Positions 27,031 through 33,944 of a DNA stretch of 64,000 bases are shown in pieces. A program made the translations under genes and the position numbers. The stretch is from JAEVLT01 sp044598425 (lineage in GTDB: Bacteria > Bacillota > Bacilli > Bacillales > Cytobacillaceae), in assembly GCA_044598425.1 (NCBI GenBank), contig CP172536.1, positions 2,356,001 to 2,420,000 of the forward strand, in the 5' to 3' direction. Below the pieces are notes generated by a model, which had not been told where the DNA came from, made no database searches, and saw nothing but the letters and a program-made list of their open reading frames with translations. The first letter of the stretch is position 1; each line of letters starts with the position of its first letter.

Positions 27031-27059
27031 AAAAAAGAGGCCATACTACGGTCTCTTTT
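27031..27059 (-). terminator. Terminator overlapping the yqiK stop codon
   Basis: AAAAGAGACC pairs with GGCCTCTTTT on the minus strand (one mismatch, arms 27050-27059 and 27033-27042) and is followed by T-rich sequence. The TAG stop of yqiK sits in the loop. Confidence 0.75.
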
Positions 27060-27774
27060 CAAATGGCTTTCTTATTCTTAATGCTTTAACAGGGTCATCC
27101 GTTATCAAGGCGGTGCAATTGATCTGAAACAGCCGTCTCATATCTTCTTCCTGATTAACTGTATAGGGCCTTACAGCAATGTTGTTATTCAACGCGTTTT
27201 GAATGACTTCATTCGGTGCAGCAGCAAGTTTCGGGTGAATACCTTTCGCTCGAATGGACTGGGCATAAACCCATGCCATATACAAACCTTCTGCGTAGAG
27301 CGGCGCCGTCTCGATTTCCGGAGCAAGACGATAGCAGTATACAATGCTATAGTGATTAAAAGAAGAAAAAATAATTCGATTTAAAAGGCCATAACTCTGA
27401 ATAAGACCAATCACCTTTTCTTCCATTCCTTCATAACGGAACTTGCCATTTTTTAATTCAATATTGCAAATAAGCTTATTGCTCTGGAGCCATTCGAGAA
27501 CTTCCGCTAAAGCTGGTATTGGTTCTTTTTTCAACCCTTTTTTATTGGCGTTTAATTTGCGAAGCTCCTTAAATGTAAAATCTTTGACAAAGCCATTTCC
27601 GCTCGTTGTTCGATCTACTTTTTCATCGTGAATCACAACGACTTCACCGTCTTTTGTTAGTTGGACATCGAGTTCAATTCCATCAGCTCCTGTTTTTTCT
27701 GCCTCTAAAAAAGCAGTCATCGTATTTTCAGAAAAAGCAGCAGAATAACCGCGATGTGCAAATATTTTCGTCAT
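27046..27774 (-). CDS. yqiK: Glycerophosphodiester phosphodiesterase (YqiK type)
   Basis: A 242-residue cytosolic GDPD-family enzyme that hydrolyses glycerophosphodiesters to glycerol 3-phosphate and an alcohol. Motifs: IFAHRGYSAAFSENT (catalytic histidine, metal glutamate), GADGIELDVQLTKDGEVVVIHDE (E, D and H ligands) and NIELKNG. No signal peptide is present. The mmg genes that separate this gene from bkdR in B. subtilis are missing here. Confidence 0.9.
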   Translation of the reverse strand: MTKIFAHRGYSAAFSENTMTAFLEAEKTGADGIELDVQLTKDGEVVVIHDEKVDRTTSGNGFVKDFTFKELRKLNANKKGLKKEPIPALAEVLEWLQSNKLICNIELKNGKFRYEGMEEKVIGLIQSYGLLNRIIFSSFNHYSIVYCYRLAPEIETAPLYAEGLYMAWVYAQSIRAKGIHPKLAAAPNEVIQNALNNNIAVRPYTVNQEEDMRRLFQINCTALITDDPVKALRIRKPFEKRP

Positions 27775-27828
27775 GTCCTCACGCCCTTTATATTAAGATT
27801 ATTCATTGGCCATTGAAGAATATTCTAC

Positions 27829-27996
27829 ATGCAACATCCTATTCTCCCGCAAAAATGGCTAGAACTTACAATTGATTTATTTAAATGGGTAAAACACCAA
27901 TTTTTATCTAAAGAAAAGAACCCATCTGTTATTCGGTTCAATATTTCAAGTAAATTTTTTTCGGGAACGATCATTATGAAATCCTCTCATTTTTGA
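27829..27996 (+). CDS. Possible small protein, unknown function
   Basis: A 55-codon frame in the 324-bp gap between yqiK and spo0A, with a plausible amphipathic segment (WLELTIDLFKWVKHQFLSKEK). There is no good ribosome binding site and no recognisable family. The rest of this gap holds two tandem hairpins near spo0A. It may be a chance ORF. Confidence 0.25.
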   Translation: MQHPILPQKWLELTIDLFKWVKHQFLSKEKNPSVIRFNISSKFFSGTIIMKSSHF

Positions 27997-28010
27997 AGTA
28001 ATTTATGCCA

Positions 28011-28076
28011 TTTTTCATTTTGCGATACTCAAAATGAAAAAAAGCCCTCATTTTGCGATCATCAAAATGGAGGCTT
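28011..28076 (-). terminator. Tandem duplicated hairpins downstream of spo0A
   Basis: The first hairpin in transcript order (28042-28055 with 28063-28076, 14 bp with one wobble and one mismatch) is followed by seven T residues and is the likely spo0A terminator. A second, perfect 12-bp hairpin (28011-28022 with 28030-28041) follows directly. Both loops read CGATNNT flanked by CATTTTG and CAAAATG, so they look like a 33-bp tandem duplication. Confidence 0.8.
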
Positions 28077-28098
28077 CGGATTAATCGTATTATTTTTT

Positions 28099-28893
28099 TC
28101 AAGAAGCCTTATGTTCTAAACGCAGTTTATCAGCAACCATGGCGATAAATTCACTGTTTGTCGGCTTTGCTTTAGACATGCTGACAGTATAGCCGAACAA
28201 TGAGGAAATCGAATCAATGTTACCTCGGCTCCAAGCTACTTCAATCGCGTGGCGGATCGCGCGTTCAACACGGCTTGCGGTCGTATTGTATTTTTTGGCA
28301 ATATCAGGATATAATACTTTCGTAATTGAGCCTAACAATTCAATGTCATTATAGACCATTGAAATGGCTTCCCGCAAATAAAGATACCCTTTAATATGCG
28401 CAGGCACACCAATTTCATGAATAATACTTGTAATGCTTGCATCGAGGTTTTTTGGTTTTGCTTCCGTTTGGGGGCGGTAAGTTGTTGCTGAAGTTTTACG
28501 TGTAAAGGTACTGGCATTGCCGCTTACTTGGCGGATATGGTTACCGAGGTTTTCCATATCAAAAGGTTTTAGGATAAAATAGGACGCTCCCAGTTCAACT
28601 GCTTTTTTCGTTACATCTTCTTGTCCAAATGCTGTTAGCATGATCACGTTAGGGAATTTTCCAATTTTCATCTCGCGCAGCCTTTCTAATACTGCTAAAC
28701 CATCAAGATGCGGCATGATAATATCTAATACAAGGACATCGGGATCCACAGTAGCCAATAGATTTAAGCATTCTTGGCCATTGTGAGCCATCCCAACTAT
28801 TTCCATATCTTCCTGAGAAGTAATATACTCCTCTAATAAACTGATCAGTTCTCTGTTGTCGTCCACTACACATACTTTTATTTTCTTCAACAC
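28099..28893 (-). CDS. spo0A: Sporulation master regulator Spo0A
   Basis: A 264-residue response regulator that starts sporulation. The receiver domain has the acidic pair at DDN, the phosphoacceptor aspartate in LVLDIIMPHLDG (D57 counting from GTG) and a conserved lysine in ILKPFDMENL. The C-terminal domain (about residues 145-264) contains the 0A-box recognition helix TTASRVERAIRHAIEVAWSRGN, almost identical to B. subtilis. The GTG at 28893 has GGAGG 6 nt upstream; the next codon, TTG, is an equally spaced alternative. The longer frame lacks a site. Confidence 0.97.
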   Translation of the reverse strand: MLKKIKVCVVDDNRELISLLEEYITSQEDMEIVGMAHNGQECLNLLATVDPDVLVLDIIMPHLDGLAVLERLREMKIGKFPNVIMLTAFGQEDVTKKAVELGASYFILKPFDMENLGNHIRQVSGNASTFTRKTSATTYRPQTEAKPKNLDASITSIIHEIGVPAHIKGYLYLREAISMVYNDIELLGSITKVLYPDIAKKYNTTASRVERAIRHAIEVAWSRGNIDSISSLFGYTVSMSKAKPTNSEFIAMVADKLRLEHKAS

Positions 28894-28942
28894 GAATTTC
28901 CTCCTCAGTTCCAAATATACTCTCATGTATGCCCTACTCTCT

Positions 28943-28983
28943 ATTCTAATTTACAAATTCGACAATGCAACATAAATTCCTTT
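28943..28983 (-). promoter_or_regulatory. spo0A promoter region: sigma-A, sigma-H and a 0A box
   Basis: Sigma-H: AAAGGAATT (28975-28983), 13-bp spacer, CGAAT (28957-28961). Sigma-A: TTGCAT (28965-28970), 16-bp spacer, TAGAAT (28943-28948). A perfect 0A box TGTCGAA on the minus strand (28958-28964) lies over the sigma-H -10 and inside the sigma-A spacer. A weaker AGTCGAA is at 29047-29053. This resembles the two-promoter, autoregulated arrangement of B. subtilis spo0A. Confidence 0.75.
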
Positions 28984-29108
28984 CAATTTTTTATTTTTTC
29001 TTAAAAAATTTAAAATATCTTTATTTTTCTTTCGTTTTCTCCTCATTTCGACTAATTTCGTTTTTATATGAAATTTCACCAGAGGATTTGTCGGAAAATC
29101 TTTATTAG

Positions 29109-29146
29109 ACAAAAACAAAACAGGCATATGCCTGTTTTGTTTTTGT
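29109..29146 (-). terminator. Terminator of spoIVB
   Basis: A perfect 38-nt palindrome (two 19-nt arms meeting at AT/AT) starting at the last bases of the spoIVB stop codon, with GTTTTGTTTTTGT on the 3' side of the minus-strand RNA. Confidence 0.88.
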
Positions 29147-30435
29147 TAGCTTGCTTTTTCTGTTTGTTTATCATAAATATCGATTCCTGCTTCTGACAAC
29201 ATCCACTCAATGTGTACCCCATAGCCCGAAGTAGGATCGTTTACAAAAACATGAGTAACTGCGCCAACTAGTTTGCCATCCTGGATAATTGGACTGCCGC
29301 TCATCCCTTGAACAATTCCTCCGGTCTTTTGAAGAAGCTTTGGATCGGTTACTTTTATGACCATTCCCTTAGTGGCAGGGAATTTTTGCGGGATCGTGCT
29401 GACGATTTCGATATCAAACGCTTCCACCTTATCGCTATCCACAACGGTCAAAATTTTAGCCGGTCCTTCTTTCACCTGATCGGATAACACTATTGGCATA
29501 GGTTTATCCATAATACCGTTCTTTAGTTCCTTATTCAATTTGCCAAAGATTCCAAACGGACTGTTTTTTTGGATATTCCCAACTATTTCACGATCAGAGG
29601 AAAACCTTGCCAACTTTTCGCCTGGCTCTCCGTTGCTTCCTTTTTCAATCGAAGTAACGGTCGAACGAACAATTTCTCCATCTTCAACGACGATTGGTTT
29701 TTTTGTATCCATGTCTGAAATAACATGTCCCAGTGCTCCATACTTTTTGGATTGCGGGTGAACGAAAGTCATTGTTCCAATGCCTGCTGCTGAATCGCGA
29801 ATATATAAGCCTAACTTATATACGTCTTCCCCTTTAGCTTTTAAAGGAGTCAGACTTGTTGTAAATTTTTCATTTTCACGGCTGATGACCATTTTTAAGA
29901 CTTGATTGTTTTGTCCAGCACTTTGGACAAGGGGTGCAACATCCGCCATTTTGTTCACTTTTGTTCCATTTATTTCTGTGATCATATCACCGACTTTGAT
30001 TCCTGCCATTTCTCCGGGTGATTTTTTTCCTTCTTCAGTATTGACCAGATGATGGCCAACAACAAGGACGCCTGCTGTATTTAATTTTACACCGATGGAT
30101 TCACCGCCAGGTATCACTTTAAAATTTTTTAAAACAGTTACATCGACCTTTTTAATTGGAATTCCTGCAAACTCTAAAAGCATCTCATTTTGACCATGTT
30201 CATTTGCTTTAAGTGAGACGGAATGCGATTTTTCCTGAAGAGAAATACTGTTATTATGATTAGTGAGAGAGGCTGAAACCGGTGCAGCCTTTTGTATCGA
30301 ATATTCCTGACCTTTAAAAACAGTCACCTTATTCGGAATCATAAGGTATTGTTGAAAAGGCTGGAAAAAAAGAAGGCTTGATAATGAAACAAGGAGAATT
30401 CCACCTATAATTTTTCTTAGTAGTTCTAATTTCAA
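29146..30435 (-). CDS. spoIVB: SpoIVB signalling protease (S55 family)
   Basis: A serine peptidase made in the forespore that crosses the inner membrane and triggers pro-sigma-K processing. The N-terminal hydrophobic anchor is at about residues 8-27, a PDZ domain at about 115-195 (GIKVGDMITEINGTKV), and the S55 domain carries the catalytic histidine in GALGHVIS and the serine in GMSGSPI. A GTG at 30444 is only 1-2 nt from GAGGAG; the TTG at 30435 is 9 nt away and is preferred. It precedes spo0A, as in B. subtilis. Confidence 0.94.
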   Translation of the reverse strand: MKLELLRKIIGGILLVSLSSLLFFQPFQQYLMIPNKVTVFKGQEYSIQKAAPVSASLTNHNNSISLQEKSHSVSLKANEHGQNEMLLEFAGIPIKKVDVTVLKNFKVIPGGESIGVKLNTAGVLVVGHHLVNTEEGKKSPGEMAGIKVGDMITEINGTKVNKMADVAPLVQSAGQNNQVLKMVISRENEKFTTSLTPLKAKGEDVYKLGLYIRDSAAGIGTMTFVHPQSKKYGALGHVISDMDTKKPIVVEDGEIVRSTVTSIEKGSNGEPGEKLARFSSDREIVGNIQKNSPFGIFGKLNKELKNGIMDKPMPIVLSDQVKEGPAKILTVVDSDKVEAFDIEIVSTIPQKFPATKGMVIKVTDPKLLQKTGGIVQGMSGSPIIQDGKLVGAVTHVFVNDPTSGYGVHIEWMLSEAGIDIYDKQTEKAS

Positions 30436-30528
30436 ACTTTTCACTCTCCTCGCTTCTGTCCACTTTCTTTGAAATGGCTACAGTTATAATTTTGCCTCGA
30501 ACGCCGCCATTTATAACTCTAGTTCACA

Positions 30529-30558
30529 TAAAAAGCTCCCCGGAAATGGGAAGCTTTT
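30529..30558 (-). terminator. Terminator of the argR-recN unit
   Basis: An 11-bp stem (30531-30541 with 30548-30558, one G-U pair in minus-strand RNA) with a 6-nt loop and T residues, 18 bp after the recN stop. Confidence 0.75.
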
Positions 30559-30575
30559 CAAATTTAATTCAGATT

Positions 30576-32294
30576 TTATATCTTGGAACTTTGATAACTG
30601 TCTTGTTCTGCGCTTTTTTTATTTTCTCCAGCAAGCTGCAGCAGCTCTTTCGCATGCTGTTTTGTCAAATCGGTTATTTCTATGCCAGAAATCATTCTGC
30701 CAATTTCTTTAATCTTCTCCTCTTCTTTCAGCTGAGTTACCGATGTTTTCGTACGTCCGCCTTTAATTTCTTTTGCAATGTACAGATGGGTGTCCGCCAT
30801 TGCTGCTACTTGGGGCAGATGTGAAATGCAGAGCACTTGGGAATCCAGCGCTACCTTATAAATTTTTTCGGCGATTGCTTGCGCCACTCGCCCGCTTACA
30901 CCTGTATCCACTTCATCAAAAATAATCGATGTGACACCTTGGTGTTTTGAAAAAATACTTTTAAGTGCGAGCATAATTCGTGATAGTTCCCCGCCTGAGG
31001 CAATTTTTGATAACGGCTTTAATGGTTCCCCTGGGTTCGTTGATAAATAAAATTCAACTTGATCGATTCCATTATCGGAAAAGTTTCGCTCCGATTGAAA
31101 ATGTATTTGAAATACGGTCTTCGCCATATAAAGTTCCTTTAACTCTTTGTGAATCAGCTTCGTCAATTTTTCAGCCCATTTTTTGCGAATATCTGTCAAT
31201 TGCTTTGCCTCAAGACTTAGATCTTTTCTCAAAGAGGTCAGTTCTTTCTCTAATTGGTCAATATGCGTTTCTTTATTTTGCAATGTTTCAATTTCTTCTT
31301 CAATCTTCGCAGCATATTCAAGTATTTCCTCAATTGTACTTCCATATTTACGTTTTAATTGATTGATTTCCGTTAATCTTTCTTCAATTTCGTTTAAACG
31401 CTGGGGATCGTATTCAAGTTGATCAAGCTCATTTCTCAATGTGCGGGCGGTATCCTCCAGGATATAATAGCTGTTAGATACTGCTTCAAATACTTCTTTA
31501 TAAGTTTGGTCAATACCTGCAGCACTCTCAAGATGCCCCATTACAAGTCCGATCCAATCGAGGCCCTTTTGCTCCCCCTGCAAAGCAGAATAGCCTAATT
31601 GAATCGCTTCGTAAATTCTTTCAAAGTTGTTTAATTTTCGCCTTTCTTCAATCAATTCATCGTCCTCATTCAATTTTAATTGAGCATTTTGGATTTCATC
31701 AAATTGAAATTGAATTAAATCGAGCCGATGGGCGGTTTGCTGCTCGTTTTCACTTAAATGCTTTAATTTGGCTAATGTTCGTTCATATCGCTGAAAAATT
31801 GTCTGATATTCAACCAATGATGGAGAAATTTCTTCGTATCCAAATTGATCCAATAATAACAAATGGCGGGATTCATCCATTAACTCTTGATGTTCATGCT
31901 GCCCATGGATATCCACAAGCGTTCCGCCAATTTCTCTTAGAGTCGAGATCGTAACCAGTTTTCCATTAATGCGGCAAACGCTCTTTCCAGAATGGGAAAT
32001 TTCTCTTCGGAGTACAACCATCCCATCTTCAATCTCAATACCAAATTCCAAGGCTTTCGCATAGCAAGGATGCTTTTCATTTTCCAATTGGAAAAGCCCT
32101 TCAATTGCCGCTTTTTCTTCCCCGTGCCGAACAAACTCTGCAGAACCACGGCCTCCAACTAATAAATGGATCGCATCAATAATAATTGACTTTCCGGCTC
32201 CCGTTTCACCTGTTAAAACGGTTAGGCCTTTTTCAAATGAAATAGAGAGATTTTCGATTATGGCAAAGTTTTTAATCGATAGTTCACTTAGCAA
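30576..32294 (-). CDS. recN: DNA repair protein RecN
   Basis: A 572-residue SMC-like ATPase that gathers DNA ends at double-strand breaks. Walker A GETGAGKS is at residues 29-36; a long central coiled coil (about 160-370) is followed by the signature KIASGGELSRIMLALK and Walker B IIFDEVDTGVSG. The TTG start is 8 nt after GGAGG. It follows argR by 17 nt, and the two are probably cotranscribed. Confidence 0.95.
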   Translation of the reverse strand: MLSELSIKNFAIIENLSISFEKGLTVLTGETGAGKSIIIDAIHLLVGGRGSAEFVRHGEEKAAIEGLFQLENEKHPCYAKALEFGIEIEDGMVVLRREISHSGKSVCRINGKLVTISTLREIGGTLVDIHGQHEHQELMDESRHLLLLDQFGYEEISPSLVEYQTIFQRYERTLAKLKHLSENEQQTAHRLDLIQFQFDEIQNAQLKLNEDDELIEERRKLNNFERIYEAIQLGYSALQGEQKGLDWIGLVMGHLESAAGIDQTYKEVFEAVSNSYYILEDTARTLRNELDQLEYDPQRLNEIEERLTEINQLKRKYGSTIEEILEYAAKIEEEIETLQNKETHIDQLEKELTSLRKDLSLEAKQLTDIRKKWAEKLTKLIHKELKELYMAKTVFQIHFQSERNFSDNGIDQVEFYLSTNPGEPLKPLSKIASGGELSRIMLALKSIFSKHQGVTSIIFDEVDTGVSGRVAQAIAEKIYKVALDSQVLCISHLPQVAAMADTHLYIAKEIKGGRTKTSVTQLKEEEKIKEIGRMISGIEITDLTKQHAKELLQLAGENKKSAEQDSYQSSKI

Positions 32295-32311
32295 GATTTA
32301 TTCCTCCAATG

Positions 32312-32761
32312 TTAAAGCATTTCAAGGAACCGGTTTTTAATAACCTCTGTATCTTCCTCTGTCCGACAAATGATTAAAATGGTGTCATCCCCGCAAATTG
32401 TTCCTAAAATTTCTTCCCAATCAAGGTTATCGATTAAAGCGCCAATTGCCATTGCATTGCCTGGCAGGCATTTCATCACTAATAAATGCCCCGCCCCATC
32501 AATCCGGACAAAAGCATCAATTAATGCTCTTTTCAGTTTTTGCAATGGATTAAAACGCTGGTCTGCAGGCAGGCTGTATTTGTATCGGCCGTCCATTAAA
32601 GGAACTTTTACAAGATGCAATTCTTTTATATCACGAGAAACAGTTGCCTGTGTGACATTAACACCGGCATTTCTTAATTCATCTACTAGTTCATCCTGCG
32701 TCTCAATATCATTATTGGCGATGATGTCTCTTATTTTTATATGGCGTTGTCCTTTATTCAT
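32312..32761 (-). CDS. argR: Arginine repressor ArgR/AhrC
   Basis: A 149-residue winged-helix repressor/activator of arginine metabolism. The N-terminal DNA-binding domain contains TQDELVDELRNAGVNVTQATVSRDIKEL-type helices (residues 18-46), and the C-terminal hexamerisation and arginine-binding domain has GNAMAIGALID and GTICGDDTILIICR. GAGGTGAT precedes the ATG. Candidate target sites lie upstream of artP in this window. A repeat separates it from tlyA. Confidence 0.95.
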   Translation of the reverse strand: MNKGQRHIKIRDIIANNDIETQDELVDELRNAGVNVTQATVSRDIKELHLVKVPLMDGRYKYSLPADQRFNPLQKLKRALIDAFVRIDGAGHLLVMKCLPGNAMAIGALIDNLDWEEILGTICGDDTILIICRTEEDTEVIKNRFLEML

Positions 32762-32815
32762 ATTATCACCTCATAAGCGTTCCAAACTTTTACGTAATTC
32801 ATTGTCTCTACCCAT

Positions 32816-32844
32816 ATGTTAGCCGATTTTGCAATGCTTGTACA
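32816..32844 (-). promoter_or_regulatory. Candidate argR promoter
   Basis: TGTACA (32839-32844) and TAACAT (32816-32821) are 17 bp apart on the minus strand, each four of six to consensus. It lies between the repeat and argR, which needs its own promoter because tlyA ends in a terminator. The remainder of the 337-bp gap is repeat copy B. Confidence 0.4.
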
Positions 32845-32870
32845 TTAATTTCGGATTTCGTTCTTAAGAA

Positions 32871-33075
32871 TAGCGCAAGCGCCCTTCGGAACAAGCAACA
32901 ACTGCTTGTTCCTGCGAAGCAAATTCACAGAAGCTTTCCTTTGTGCTCATCGACGTAGTCGATAGGGCGCTCCTCGGAAAAGCTATCGCTTTTCCTTCGT
33001 GCGAGGCAATGCTTCCGAAGCTTATTCTTGTGGAGCTAGACAGTTATCGAAGTGCAGATATAAATTCTGATAATA
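32871..33075 (+). repeat. Dispersed intergenic repeat, copy B
   Basis: Begins TAGCGCAAGCGCCC and ends with the same 43-nt block as copy A, with two variable bases. The interior differs and contains strong hairpins, for example GGAACAAGCA with TGCTTGTTCC and GAAAAGC with GCTTTTC, plus the shared TCGACGTAGTCGATAGGGCGCT. It ends 8 bp from the terminator of tlyA. Confidence 0.85.
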
Positions 33076-33082
33076 GAACAAA

Positions 33083-33106
33083 AAGGATAAGCAGACGCTT
33101 ATCCTT
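33083..33106 (-). terminator. Terminator overlapping the tlyA stop codon
   Basis: A perfect 10-bp stem AAGGATAAGC (33083-33092 with 33097-33106) with a 4-nt loop, followed on the minus strand by TTTTTG. The TAA stop of tlyA lies in the upstream arm. Confidence 0.85.
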
Positions 33107-33941
33107 CAGCACTATGTTTTGTTTTCAGTTCTGCATGAGAATCAGCGACGACTTTTTCAGGTGAAACAGACAAACAGTTTTCACCAACCATGCGCTCGCC
33201 TTCCCATTTTAAATGCAGCAGGAATTCAATATTGCCATCTCCGCCGGTAATAGGAGAATAAGATAAATTCAAAACGGTGTATCCCTGTTCAATTGAAAAG
33301 TCAATTATTTTTTCAATAACTTCTAAGTGAATTTTTTGTTCGCGAACAATTCCTTTTTTGCCAACCTGATCTCTGCCGGCTTCAAACTGCGGCTTGATGA
33401 GCGCAACAATATCGCTTCCTGCGACAAGCAATGTTTTTAAAACAGGCAGAATGAGCTTAAGCGAGATAAACGAGACATCAATGGTTGCAAAATTCGGCAT
33501 TTCACCATCAAGGTCAGCGGAAGTGACATAGCGAAAATTGGTTCTTTCCATTACCCGAACACGCGGATCTTGACGCAGCTTCCATGCAAGCTGATTATAG
33601 CCAACATCAAGCGCATATGACATTTTTGCCCCATTTTTTAGTGCGCAATCCGTAAATCCTCCTGTAGATGCGCCGATATCAAGCAACACTTTGTCTTTTA
33701 CATCAATCGAAAAAATCTTTAATGCTTTTTCGAGCTTAAGTCCGCCCCGGCTGACATAAGGAAGAACATTCCCCTTAATGTTTAGGGGAAGATCCACATT
33801 TACCTTTTCACCCGGCTTCTCAAGTCGTTCTTCATTTGTATAAACAAGCCCCGCCATAATCGCACGCTTTGCTTTTTCGCGCGTTTCTGCTAGGCCTCTT
33901 TCAACAAGTAAAATATCCAATCTTTCCTTTTTTATCTTCAT
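33099..33941 (-). CDS. tlyA: TlyA family rRNA 2'-O-methyltransferase (YqxC)
   Basis: A 280-residue protein with an N-terminal S4 RNA-binding domain (residues 6-65, RLDILLVERGLAETREKAKR) and an FtsJ-type methyltransferase domain. The S-adenosylmethionine motif is VLLDIGASTGGFTDC, followed by ALDVGYNQLAW. Mycobacterial TlyA methylates 16S and 23S rRNA; the targets here are inferred from the family. It starts 3 nt after the dxs stop, so it is in the dxs operon. Confidence 0.9.
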   Translation of the reverse strand: MKIKKERLDILLVERGLAETREKAKRAIMAGLVYTNEERLEKPGEKVNVDLPLNIKGNVLPYVSRGGLKLEKALKIFSIDVKDKVLLDIGASTGGFTDCALKNGAKMSYALDVGYNQLAWKLRQDPRVRVMERTNFRYVTSADLDGEMPNFATIDVSFISLKLILPVLKTLLVAGSDIVALIKPQFEAGRDQVGKKGIVREQKIHLEVIEKIIDFSIEQGYTVLNLSYSPITGGDGNIEFLLHLKWEGERMVGENCLSVSPEKVVADSHAELKTKHSAEG

Positions 33942-33944
33942 GAA

